Positions 16,504-24,581 of a stretch of DNA of 64,000 nt are shown here, in pieces. The DNA comes from Vibrio marinisediminis (GTDB lineage Bacteria; Pseudomonadota; Gammaproteobacteria; Enterobacterales; Vibrionaceae), in contig NZ_JACFYF010000001.1 of NCBI RefSeq assembly GCF_014050145.1, positions 248,001 through 312,000 of the forward strand. The letters run 5' to 3'. Position numbers and translations under genes: made by a program. Every line of letters starts with the position of its first letter. Within the stretch, counting starts at the first letter, position 1. Under the pieces are notes generated by a model. The model had not been told where the DNA came from, searched no databases, and was given only the letters and a program-made list of their open reading frames with translations.

Positions 16504-16527
16504 ACGAGGTCAGATCTTGTCTTTTGC
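16504..16527 (+). repeat. Dispersed element GAGGTCAGATCTTG, copy 2
   Basis: This is a diverged copy of the element at 11797: CAACG, then GAGGTCAGATCTTGTC, then TTTTGC. About 20 of 24 positions agree. It sits in the gap between two convergent genes. Confidence 0.4.
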
Positions 16528-16557
16528 CTACAATTAGTTCAATAGCGTTAGAAATGA

Positions 16558-17157
16558 CTAATTATGATGCCAGAAAAACATGATCGTTGAACATATGGTT
16601 GCCGTAACACCTGACACTAGTATTAAATCCAAGATGAAACCGATGAGAAGAGAGAGCTTACCTAACGCCTCAACGCCTTTTAAAATCAGCTCAACAACAG
16701 CCCAGCAAAGCCACAAACCAAATAGTCCACCAATAACATGAGCCCACATATTCCAGCCATAGTCATTGAAAATATACATGCAATATAAGGTTGTCGCTGC
16801 GGCTTGGTAAAAAGCAAAGACTAACGGTGAAAAGCCCCCATAGGCTGAAACTAAGGCCTGTGTTTCCTCTCTACTTTTTGTTTCCCACACGCTTGATAGA
16901 TGTACGTCTTGGTGGGAGTAAGAGCCGTTTCTATAGTGCCTTACCTCAGTTGCATCGTAGCCAGCATGGTTTTGCGTAGCCGATTTTAGGCAAATAAAAT
17001 AAATAAATACAAATGCACCCAGCCATAGTGCATTATCAAACTCTTCAGGAACGACATTATATATTTGTCGCCCACCATAGAAAATCACCCCGATGATTGC
17101 AAACTGAATCAGATAGATTAGCCCTTGATAAGATTCTCGACTGTTAGTTCTTGACAT
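16558..17157 (-). CDS. Uncharacterised inner-membrane protein
   Basis: This 199-residue protein has an N-terminal pair of membrane helices (GLIYLIQFAIIGVIFYGG, LWLGAFVFIYFICLK), a polar central section of about 50 residues rich in His, Ser and Glu (YDATEVRHYRNGSYSHQDVH), and three more helices (LVFAFYQAAATTLYCMYIF, AHVIGGLFGLWLCWAVVELI, LIGFILDLILVSGVTATI). I do not recognise a family. AGAGAGC lies a few bases before the ATG. It stands alone, with no operon partner. Confidence 0.6.
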   Translation of the reverse strand: MSRTNSRESYQGLIYLIQFAIIGVIFYGGRQIYNVVPEEFDNALWLGAFVFIYFICLKSATQNHAGYDATEVRHYRNGSYSHQDVHLSSVWETKSREETQALVSAYGGFSPLVFAFYQAAATTLYCMYIFNDYGWNMWAHVIGGLFGLWLCWAVVELILKGVEALGKLSLLIGFILDLILVSGVTATICSTIMFFWHHN

Positions 17158-17492
17158 TGTGCTCTCTTGTGATTTTTATTTTCAATAAGATTGAATGTTA
17201 TAGATATAACTCACATATCATGATGATCTTGTATCAATCTGCAGCTCAGGCTAAGAGCACGAATATTTCCTTTCCATAAACATCAAATCAAACCTATTTA
17301 TCATTACAAAATATGAATAACGGTGAATATAAAATCACTCTGTTTTTGAGTTTCCCCCAATTACCGTTCTATACCTTGATTGTGGGTTATGGTTTATATT
17401 TAATAGTTCAGAAAAATAAAATTCACGCTCTCGCGCTGCTGAGTAGGCTCTATATTAGAGACTACAGATTGGCTACAACTGGTTCACTGCTA
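17158..17492. other. Intergenic gap, no gene seen
   Basis: This stretch is AT-rich and holds the promoter side of the gene at 17157. A 66-codon plus-strand frame (17313-17513) lacks a ribosome-binding site, overlaps the lipoprotein gene and has no protein-like features. Confidence 0.5.
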
Positions 17493-18452
17493 CTACTGAA
17501 TCAACAGTGGTAAAGGAGGATTCAATGTCCCAATAATAGAAACTTCAACTTCGTATGAATATTTATCATTAACTGGCAGTGCCGATACAAATGCATAGCC
17601 AATCAATTCTTTGCTGGACTTATTGCCAATAATGAACCTGTCAGTGCTATCTTTAAGAACATCCATGTCATTTTCTGAGTAACCGTTCTCACCTAGGTAC
17701 TCTACAATCGCGTCACTAATATTTTCACTTAAAGATTCATCCTCATCGATTCTATATACATCAGATTTTTCAATACTTCTGTCTGTAAATGACTCTGGGA
17801 ACCCTTCAAGAAAATTCTTGTGGTTAGTAGAGTTATAAACACAAGCTGACAGGGAAAACTCTTCAGCATGAGCCTGTTTTGCTTTCTGGACAGCGGCGCT
17901 CATTACTTTAAAATACTTCGCTTTCGCTGCTTCTTTTTTGTTAAACCAAGTTGTAAAAGCTCCAACAGCTTGCTGGTATGTAAGGTTGCTTTTTGAGCGC
18001 ACTTCTAATGTATTTTCTATTGCAGCTAGGTAGCGTTCATAATCCTCATCATTGAAATAGTCAAACCGGGAACGGTCTGCTTGCAGATCACGTTTTAGTT
18101 CATTGCTGTCTGTTAGCATGGCTGGTGTAGACATGTATGGCGTAGAAAAATAATCGTCTAATGATTCAGGATATGCCGGGTACGTCGGAAGCTTATCGGC
18201 AGTAACATTTTTGGCATCAGCGATGATAGAACGAATAATAGTTCCCGCACTGTAACGTTCTTTCATTGAAGAAAGTGCTTTTTCACCTGAACTAATATCA
18301 CCTTGTTCAATTCCACAAAGAGAAATAATACCCGATTCATCAATAGAGAATTTAGAGTGAAGCTGCTTTAATTCGCTTTCTGTTGGCGCTCCAAAGCAGC
18401 CAGATAATACGACAGGAAGCGATAGATAAATCAGTTTTTTTAAATTATTCAC
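17493..18452 (-). CDS. Predicted lipoprotein of unknown function
   Basis: This 319-residue protein has a lipoprotein signal: MNNLKKLIYLSLPVVLSGC, a basic N-terminus, a hydrophobic stretch and lipobox LSGC with Cys19 as the acylated residue. Residue +2 is Phe, so outer-membrane sorting is expected. The mature part is acidic and mostly helical (ALSSMKERYSAGTIIRS, RFDYFNDEDYERYLAAIENT, AVGAFTTWFNKKEAAKAKYF) with two further Cys that could pair. I do not recognise a family. No neighbouring gene shares its direction closely. Confidence 0.65.
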   Translation of the reverse strand: MNNLKKLIYLSLPVVLSGCFGAPTESELKQLHSKFSIDESGIISLCGIEQGDISSGEKALSSMKERYSAGTIIRSIIADAKNVTADKLPTYPAYPESLDDYFSTPYMSTPAMLTDSNELKRDLQADRSRFDYFNDEDYERYLAAIENTLEVRSKSNLTYQQAVGAFTTWFNKKEAAKAKYFKVMSAAVQKAKQAHAEEFSLSACVYNSTNHKNFLEGFPESFTDRSIEKSDVYRIDEDESLSENISDAIVEYLGENGYSENDMDVLKDSTDRFIIGNKSSKELIGYAFVSALPVNDKYSYEVEVSIIGTLNPPLPLLIQ

Positions 18453-18639
18453 TTAGATTCCTCTTTTGTTTTTAACGGTGTATTAATAGAAATATTATTA
18501 TTCTTTTAAATACTACTGAATCATTCGCCTGATTAATATACCAGTGACATTTAAACCTTGTTGTTTGTTTGTTTTTTAAACAAACACCTATTACTAAAAC
18601 GTCTAAAGAAAATTAAAACACATCTTAATGAAAACTATG

Positions 18640-18738
18640 ATTTCGATATTAGAACCGCTACAGGGATTTAGTCACCCTGTAACTCAACGATTTACTAGTA
18701 ATATAGAGATCTGTCTTTTTGAGTACAAATATCGAAAT
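18640..18738. other. Nested inverted repeats in a 640-bp gene-free gap
   Basis: ATTTCGATATT (18640-18650) is repeated inverted as AATATCGAAAT (18728-18738), an 11-bp perfect match. Inside the pair lies a second hairpin, ACAGGG (18660-18665) with CCCTGT (18675-18680). It could be a structured RNA or a protein-binding site. The rest of the gap 18453-19018 holds a further weak hairpin (TCGCTTA/TAAGCGA near 18925) and no gene. Confidence 0.35.
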
Positions 18739-19018
18739 ACTGGCATGACACGGTCATCAGCAAAAGCTAACAAATTTCATATATGACGAGGATATATCTA
18801 GAAATTCGATGCGAAAATATTGTTTTTTAACCACCTGAACACTATGACTCATGGGGCGTCAGACCACCAATATATTAGTGCTACCCAAGTTGAACGTAAT
18901 ATTCAATTGTGTATCGGGGATTCGCTTATTAGAACTGTACTAAGCGAGTTAATATTCGGACGCTATTGCTGAGACAACAGCTGGTCACCACCCATTGAGT
19001 TCGAAATAAGCGCTAACG

Positions 19019-19047
19019 AAAAAGCGAACCAAACGGCTCGCTTTTTT
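19019..19047 (-). terminator. Terminator of the acyl-CoA ligase gene
   Basis: AAAAAGCGAACC pairs with GGCTCGCTTTTT around a short loop; the minus strand gives a T-tract. It lies about 50 bp after the ligase stop and belongs to the dispersed family. Confidence 0.75.
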
Positions 19048-19062
19048 GCTTTTTGCTTTTAG

Positions 19063-19096
19063 CTAAAGGGCTAAAGGGCTAAAGGGCTAAAGGGCT
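19063..19096. repeat. Four tandem copies of CTAAAGGG next to a stop codon
   Basis: The 8-bp unit CTAAAGGG is repeated four times without change (19063-19094), beginning two bases after the stop codon of the ligase in its direction of transcription and before its terminator. The period is not a multiple of three, so copy-number change would not affect the protein unless the stop were lost. Confidence 0.9.
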
Positions 19097-20698
19097 CTAC
19101 AGATACAGTCTGCGCAGCTCTTTCTTGTCCACTTTTCCGACACTGGTTTTCGCAATAGCATCGACAAATTTCACTTTCAATAGCAGAGCCTCTCTGGCGA
19201 GGATACCTTTACTGATGAATTCTTTCGCAAAGCCAAGAAGCTCTTTCTCAGTCACTTGCGCTTCATCTTTAATCGTGACAAGTGCGAGAGGAACTTCTCC
19301 CCACTTTTTATGCGACATACCGATAACGGCCACTTCAGAAACCGCTCGATGCTGGTGAATAATATCTTCCAGCTCCAAGGAGCTAACCCACTCACCCGAG
19401 ATTTTAATCATATCTTTCACGCGGTCAGTGATTTTGATGAAGCCTTCGCTATCAATGGTAGCAACATCTCCCGTGTGTAAATAACCACCACGCCATAGCG
19501 CTTTGGAGTTCTTGTTGTCTTTATAGTAAGTTGGCGTTAACCACGGCGCTCGAACCACTATTTCACCGCTTACCTCACCGTTATGGTCGAGCTTTTGCAT
19601 CTCTTCATCAACAATGAGAGCTTCAACCATGGCGACTTTTTTACCCGTCTTAGAACGGTACTCTGCTTGCTGATCAAGATCTAACTTCAAGTGCTCTGGG
19701 GTCAATTGCACAATAGAGAGAATCGGACCTGTTTCGCTCATTCCATAACCGGCAAACACATCAATATTGCGTTCCAACGCAGACTTACACAGTGCTTTTG
19801 GCAAAGCTGCACCACCAATAACGACTTTCCATTGAGACAAATCGACAGAGTCAGCTTTCGGTGAGCTCAATAGCAAATGCAATATAGTCGGTACACAATG
19901 CGAGAAGGTGACCTGTTCGCGCTCTATCAAGCAAAGCAATGCATCAGGGATATACTTACCAGGGTAAACCTGCTTAACGCCAAGCATAGTCGCCATATAT
20001 GGCAACCCCCACGCATGTACGTGGAACATCGGCGTGATAGGCATGTATATGTCACCTTGATGAAGCCTTCCTTGCACCGCATTCGTTCCGAGAGTACTTA
20101 ATATACCCAAAGTATGCAGAACCAATTGACGGTGAGTGAAGAAAACACCTTTAGGCATGCCCGTTGTACCCGTCGTATAAAATGTGGTCGCAACGGTATT
20201 TTCATCAAAATCAGGGAAGTCAAACTGGGCACTTTCCTGCTCTAGGAGTTGCTCGTATTCACACTCCCCTTCATCACGTAATACAACGTAGTGAGTGACC
20301 GTATCTATTCGACCTTTGATCTGATCCAAAATCGGCAGAAATTCCTCATGGATCAGAAGTATGTCATCTTCAGCATGGTCAATAGTGTAGAGAATCTGTT
20401 CAGGAGAGAGACGGACGTTGATCATATGCAGCTTCGCACCAATCATCGGGATAGCAAAGTAGCACTCCAAATAGCGGTGTGAATCGTAATCCATAACAGC
20501 AACTGTATCGCCTTTTTTTACGCCCATTTTGGTCAGCGCATTGGCAAATTGTTTCACTCTGTCATGGAAAGTCTGGTAGCTATGGCGACGATGGTTGGCG
20601 TATACAATCTCTTGCTCAGGGTCAAAAGCAACCGGGGAAAAAAGCAGGTTTTTTATCAGTAATTGATAGTTGGATGGATCATTTACGTATTGGTTCAT
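19097..20698 (-). CDS. AMP-forming fatty acyl-CoA ligase, AlkK-like
   Basis: This 533-residue acyl-adenylate/thioester synthetase activates a fatty acid with ATP and CoA for degradation or lipid synthesis. Seen motifs are the AMP-binding A3 loop [15 protein letters not shown] near residue 170, [12 protein letters not shown], the A5 motif GYGMSETGP near 320, the A7 motif [11 protein letters not shown] near 415, the hinge [17 protein letters not shown] and the C-terminal lysine motif [13 protein letters not shown]. Length and motifs fit medium/long-chain ligases of the AlkK type. It is monocistronic; the 5' flank (20699-21024) shows an 18-bp direct duplication around TTACTTTATGCTCAAAG and no gene. 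Confidence 0.85.
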   Translation of the reverse strand: MNQYVNDPSNYQLLIKNLLFSPVAFDPEQEIVYANHRRHSYQTFHDRVKQFANALTKMGVKKGDTVAVMDYDSHRYLECYFAIPMIGAKLHMINVRLSPEQILYTIDHAEDDILLIHEEFLPILDQIKGRIDTVTHYVVLRDEGECEYEQLLEQESAQFDFPDFDENTVATTFYTTGTTGMPKGVFFTHRQLVLHTLGILSTLGTNAVQGRLHQGDIYMPITPMFHVHAWGLPYMATMLGVKQVYPGKYIPDALLCLIEREQVTFSHCVPTILHLLLSSPKADSVDLSQWKVVIGGAALPKALCKSALERNIDVFAGYGMSETGPILSIVQLTPEHLKLDLDQQAEYRSKTGKKVAMVEALIVDEEMQKLDHNGEVSGEIVVRAPWLTPTYYKDNKNSKALWRGGYLHTGDVATIDSEGFIKITDRVKDMIKISGEWVSSLELEDIIHQHRAVSEVAVIGMSHKKWGEVPLALVTIKDEAQVTEKELLGFAKEFISKGILAREALLLKVKFVDAIAKTSVGKVDKKELRRLYL

Positions 20699-21024
20699 GT
20701 CAGTTCTTCGTTATCTTTTGTATTTGTTGATTTTGTTCGTTATCAAGATCGCTCTGCGTTTCACAAACTCATTGTTACTTTATGCTCAAAGTTACTTTAT
20801 GCTCAAAGACCTTGGCGTTTCAGGCCAATAGTCAGTAAGACTAGTATAGAGTGATGTATTATCCTGCGCACAGCAATTAGGTTAAATCCCAATTGTTAAG
20901 CCGGTAGACATTTTTAATCTCAATCACAACAGGCTCTGCTCAACGCTTAATTCATGCTCAAAAGCCCATTATCTATCGCTTTTTGATAAAACCAGAGTGG
21001 TCTTTCATTTCCCACTTTAAAGCT
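20699..21024. other. Intergenic gap upstream of the acyl-CoA ligase gene
   Basis: It holds the ligase promoter side and two adjacent copies of GTTACTTTATGCTCAAAG near 20773-20808. I see no gene. Confidence 0.6.
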
Positions 21025-21942
21025 TTAACTGAAAATGACTCGTCGCCATAACCGTCCATCAATCGCTGACAAACCAAGAGCGATAAGCAGCATACCGAAT
21101 AGGTGAATAACTTGTAGTGATTCATTAAGAACAACAACCCCTAATAAAACCGCTGATACAGGGACCAAAAGTGTCACTAATAACACGTTGGTAGCACCAG
21201 CCACTTCAAGTATTTTAAAATAAAGGATATAAGCCAACGCGGTAGAAAACACCGCTAACCCAACCATTGCCATCCATGTATTGATACTCGCATTTTCAAG
21301 TTCTGCGGTGCCATCTACACTGAGAGCAATCGGCAATAAGACCAGTGTCGAAGCGGTAACTTGTCCGGCAGCCGTGATCATTGGGCTAACACTCAACACC
21401 TTAAAACGACGACCGTACACACTTGCGAATGCGTAGCAAACTGTTGCCGCCACAATGGCAAGCTGAGCCAATAGCTTGCTATCTCCGCCTAAAGCTGGCA
21501 CGCCAATCATCACCACAACACCAATAAAACCGAGTGTGACGCCAAACAGTTTCAATGGTGTGGGCTTTTCATCTGGTAATAAAAGACCGGCGACGACAAC
21601 GCCAAAAATGGGGGTAGCGGCATTTAAAATAGAGGCTAACCCTGAAGCAATTTGAGTTTGCCCCCACACAATAAACAAGAATGGAAAAACATTATTTAGC
21701 AGCCCCATCCCTAGAAAAGCGGACCATAGTTTCAGACTTTTAGGCGGACGATGCCCCATAGCTAGTGCGACAAGCCAAAGGACGACTGCCGCCATCCCAA
21801 CCCTTAACGTGACAATCGTCAGCGGTGGAAGGTCGTTTACTGCAACACCAACGAAGAAGAAAGAACCTCCCCATAACATCGAAAGGAATATGAGCATTCC
21901 CCATACTCTTAAACTCATAGCGTCACTGATCGATGTTGTCAT
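21025..21942 (-). CDS. EamA/DMT-family transporter
   Basis: This inner-membrane protein of about 305 residues has ten predicted helices and two EamA repeats (LIFLSMLWGGSFFFVGVAV at the start of the first; VCYAFASVYGRRFKVLS at the start of the second). DMT proteins of this type export amino acids, metabolites or drugs. The ATG at 21942 has AGGAA eight bases upstream and is preferred to the frame's first ATG at 21978. The neighbouring, same-strand ornithine-cyclodeaminase-like gene suggests an amino-acid-related substrate, which is inference. Confidence 0.85.
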   Translation of the reverse strand: MTTSISDAMSLRVWGMLIFLSMLWGGSFFFVGVAVNDLPPLTIVTLRVGMAAVVLWLVALAMGHRPPKSLKLWSAFLGMGLLNNVFPFLFIVWGQTQIASGLASILNAATPIFGVVVAGLLLPDEKPTPLKLFGVTLGFIGVVVMIGVPALGGDSKLLAQLAIVAATVCYAFASVYGRRFKVLSVSPMITAAGQVTASTLVLLPIALSVDGTAELENASINTWMAMVGLAVFSTALAYILYFKILEVAGATNVLLVTLLVPVSAVLLGVVVLNESLQVIHLFGMLLIALGLSAIDGRLWRRVIFS

Positions 21943-22034
21943 GGTAGATTCCTGTCTATAGAGCATGGGAGTTTTCATACTAACCTGCCCTTTACCATGG
22001 TACTAGTGGTCATTTTTTGCGCGAGTCGCCGACG

Positions 22035-22063
22035 CAAAAAGACGAACCTATTGGTTCGCCTTT
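22035..22063 (-). terminator. Terminator of the cyclodeaminase-family gene
   Basis: AAAGACGAACC pairs imperfectly with GGTTCGCCTTT. It lies about 45 bp after the stop of the gene at 22110 and belongs to the dispersed hairpin family. Confidence 0.7.
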
Positions 22064-22109
22064 GTATTCATCATTTGCCATTAGCAACGATTTATTCGCT
22101 TGCTCACAA

Positions 22110-23132
22110 TCAGCCTATTGTCTTCATTAAACCAAACAAGTCTTTTGGGTTTGCCATTTGCGGCACTAGCTCAATGGTCTCACCCATTTTCAGTTCAGTC
22201 GCTAAATCATAGACGTAACGAAGCACCGCTAAATCTTCCAAAGCAAAACCCACTGAGTCAAATATGGTAATTTGATCTTGGCTATCACGCCCTTGCGCCT
22301 TACCAGCGATGACCTCCCACAAAGCATTCACTTTATGTTCTGCTGGTAGTTGCTGAATATCACCTTCAACGCGAGTTTGAGGCTCATGTTCGACGAAGAT
22401 TTTACCAGCACGAAGCACGTCAATATGCAGTTCGGTTTTACCAGGGCAATCACCACCAACGCCGTTAATGTGCATACCCGGCTCTACCATATCTGGGGTT
22501 AAAATTGTCGCGTATGCTTTGTCTGCCGTTACCGTGGTAACAATGTCAGCACCTTTCACACACTCTTTGGCGGAAGACGCCGCTATCACGGTCAGCTCTG
22601 GGTATGCTAAGAGGTGATTAGCTAATTTGTCCATTGCTGCCGAGTCAATATCGAAAATGCGTAGCTCTTTAATGCCAAGAATTTTATGAAAAGCAACCGC
22701 TTGAAATTCACTTTGAGCACCACAACCAATCAAACCCATTGATGAAGGGTTAGAGTTCGCCAATGCTTTGGCTGCCATGACTGAGGTTACCGCGGTGCGA
22801 AGAGCCGTTGAAATGGTCATTTCACACACAAGACGTGGGTAGCCCGTTGCCACATCCGCAAGCGCACCAAATGCCATAACGGTTGAAAGCCCATGAGTGG
22901 GGTTCGATGGGTGTCCATTCACAAATTTAAAACCATAGTTAATATGATCTGCAATTGGCATCAACTCAATCACACCCACGTCACTATGAGCCGCGGTACG
23001 AGCAGATTTATCAAACTCAGGCCAGCGAGAAAAGTCTTGCTCCATATAGCCCAACAAGCCCTGCATAAATGACTCACAGCCCTGTGTTTTTACCAGTGTA
23101 GATAGAGCGTTTACATCCAAAAATAACGTCAT
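22110..23132 (-). CDS. Ornithine cyclodeaminase / mu-crystallin family protein
   Basis: This 340-residue NAD-dependent enzyme belongs to the family that includes ornithine cyclodeaminase, alanine dehydrogenase of the mu-crystallin type and related imine reductases. Visible features are RTAAHSDVGVIELMP, the substrate-side Lys in YGFKFVNGHPSN, TALRTAVTSVMAAKALA, the Rossmann motif MGLIGCGAQSEFQAVA near residue 132, and INGVGGDCPGKTELH. Ornithine cyclodeaminase (NH3 release from ornithine to give proline) is the best guess. It is divergent from a Lrp-type regulator with repeated TAGCAT sites between them, so feedback by an amino acid is likely. Confidence 0.8.
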   Translation of the reverse strand: MTLFLDVNALSTLVKTQGCESFMQGLLGYMEQDFSRWPEFDKSARTAAHSDVGVIELMPIADHINYGFKFVNGHPSNPTHGLSTVMAFGALADVATGYPRLVCEMTISTALRTAVTSVMAAKALANSNPSSMGLIGCGAQSEFQAVAFHKILGIKELRIFDIDSAAMDKLANHLLAYPELTVIAASSAKECVKGADIVTTVTADKAYATILTPDMVEPGMHINGVGGDCPGKTELHIDVLRAGKIFVEHEPQTRVEGDIQQLPAEHKVNALWEVIAGKAQGRDSQDQITIFDSVGFALEDLAVLRYVYDLATELKMGETIELVPQMANPKDLFGLMKTIG

Positions 23133-23237
23133 CTTAAACCTTCAATACATTCATTATTTGTTTTCTTTCGTTTGAGATTCTAATACTCAATCAAGCCAAC
23201 AAAAAGACAGATAAATGTACAAATGTTTAATGTTAAC

Positions 23238-23279
23238 TAGCATAATGATAGAAATTATTAGCATTATGCTAAGTAGCAT
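23238..23279. promoter_or_regulatory. Repeated TAGCAT sites, probable Lrp-family operator
   Basis: TAGCAT occurs at 23238, 23259 and 23274. The middle copy is part of a 15-bp palindrome TTAGCATTATGCTAA (23258-23272). The cluster lies between the cyclodeaminase-family gene and the divergent Lrp-type gene, 20-60 bp before the latter's start. That is the expected position for an autoregulatory operator. Confidence 0.55.
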
Positions 23280-23298
23280 TGGTTAATTAAGGTATGTG

Positions 23299-23736
23299 AT
23301 GAAAAATAGTATGGATGACATCGACAGACAGCTGCTTGCTCTATTGAGAAAAAATGCACGCATGTCCGTGGTGGAGCTAGCCACTAAATTAAAAGTCTCT
23401 CGTGCAACAGTACAAAACCGGATCAGTAAACTGGAAAAAAATGACATTATTTTAGGTTACACCGTTAAGCTCAAACATGAAGCAGAAGTGGAATCTAATG
23501 CGGTTAAAATCGTCATGAGTATATCAGTAGAAGCGAAAGATGAAGCTGAGGTGCTAAAAGCACTGCAATCGTTTCATGAGGTGATATCGGTATACCACAC
23601 TAATGGGCATTGGGATCTTATTGCAGAAGTAAGGGCAGAGAATTTGTCGCTATTAGGCGGGTTACTTGTCAGGATTCGCGCGATTAAGGGCATCATCCAA
23701 ACTGAAACAAACCTGCTGCTTGACCAGATTTTTTGA
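23299..23736 (+). CDS. Lrp/AsnC-family regulator
   Basis: This 145-residue regulator has an N-terminal winged HTH (DDIDRQLLALLRKNARMSVV, LATKLKVSRATVQNRISKLE) and a C-terminal RAM/AsnC ligand-binding domain (KIVMSISVEAKDEAEVLKAL, VYHTNGHWDLIAEVRAENL). A GTG directly precedes the ATG; I take the ATG at 23299. The family forms octamers that bind an amino acid. The divergent cyclodeaminase gene and perhaps the transporter beyond it are the probable targets. Confidence 0.85.
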   Translation: MKNSMDDIDRQLLALLRKNARMSVVELATKLKVSRATVQNRISKLEKNDIILGYTVKLKHEAEVESNAVKIVMSISVEAKDEAEVLKALQSFHEVISVYHTNGHWDLIAEVRAENLSLLGGLLVRIRAIKGIIQTETNLLLDQIF

Positions 23737-23802
23737 TCAGCAACAAGCAAATACTGGTGCAGAGCCATTGAACAAGCGCTGCACCAAATGTTTTCAGTAG
23801 AG

Positions 23803-24291
23803 CTATTTAAGAGGCAGTACGGTGCTAAATTTGAGTGACTCCATCGCAAAGGTGGATGTCACATTGGTTAATCCTTCAACTTGATTAACCAATCGTTTGT
23901 AGAAACTATCAAACGCATTCATGTCTTCAACTTGAACTCGCATCATATAGTCATATTCACCAGCCATACGATAAAAATCCATAACTTCTGGCATATCAAA
24001 CACGGCGAGAACAAATTTCTCGTACCAGGCATGAGAGTGATCACAGGTTTTAACCTGTACAAATGCGGTAAAGTTAACCCCGATTTTAGCGGCATCTAAT
24101 AGCGCAACCCGCTTGGTAATCACACCCTCTTCTTCCAAACGCTTTAATCGTTTCCAACAAGGTGTGGTAGTCAGGTTGACGGTTTTAGCCAGCTCGTTTA
24201 AAGGCAAGGTAGCATCTTGTTGTAATGCAGCTAACAACAAGCGGTCTACTTTGTCTAATTTTACTCTCTCTCCCACAGGATCCTCACACAA
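23803..24291 (-). CDS. decR: Lrp-family cysteine-responsive regulator DecR/CyuR
   Basis: This Lrp-type regulator closely follows E. coli DecR (CyuR, YbaO), the cysteine-sensing activator of the cysteine desulfidase genes. It shares [14 protein letters not shown] in the [44 protein letters not shown] and [11 protein letters not shown] with the E. coli protein as I remember it. The frame is open from an ATG at 24291, but a GTG at 24276 with GAGGA upstream would give a length nearer the family. It is divergent from cyuA, the gene it should control, with a CRP-like site between. This neighbourhood makes the assignment stronger than for most Lrp proteins. Confidence 0.85.
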   Translation of the reverse strand: MCEDPVGERVKLDKVDRLLLAALQQDATLPLNELAKTVNLTTTPCWKRLKRLEEEGVITKRVALLDAAKIGVNFTAFVQVKTCDHSHAWYEKFVLAVFDMPEVMDFYRMAGEYDYMMRVQVEDMNAFDSFYKRLVNQVEGLTNVTSTFAMESLKFSTVLPLK

Positions 24292-24350
24292 CTCAATAAG
24301 CGCACTGCTTAGGAAAATTTGCTATATATATGCATAATATCGGAAATATT

Positions 24351-24370
24351 TTTGTGACAGAGATCACCTT
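24351..24370. promoter_or_regulatory. CRP-like site between decR and cyuA
   Basis: TGTGA, six bases, TCACC (24353-24368) matches the CRP consensus TGTGA-N6-TCACA at nine of ten positions. It lies roughly 60-75 bp before decR and 215 bp before cyuA. Confidence 0.6.
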
Positions 24371-24581
24371 AAAACTTCCTTCTATATCATATGCATTGGT
24401 AGTAGTAGTTATTTAATTATCCTCATTTTACCAAATCATTAATAGCAAAATTTTCTCTTTACCTGCCAAATTGTAGAATAATAGGAAAAAAATTTCTTCC
24501 CATCTTGTTTTACAATAGAAAAATAATCGAGGTCCTGTAGACCCATAGAAATAACTATTATTTTTTGAAGCGAGCTTATCC

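Noticed and set aside
17313-17513. 66-codon plus-strand open frame
   Set aside because: It has no ribosome-binding site and overlaps the 3' end of the lipoprotein gene; the hydrophobic start alone is not enough.
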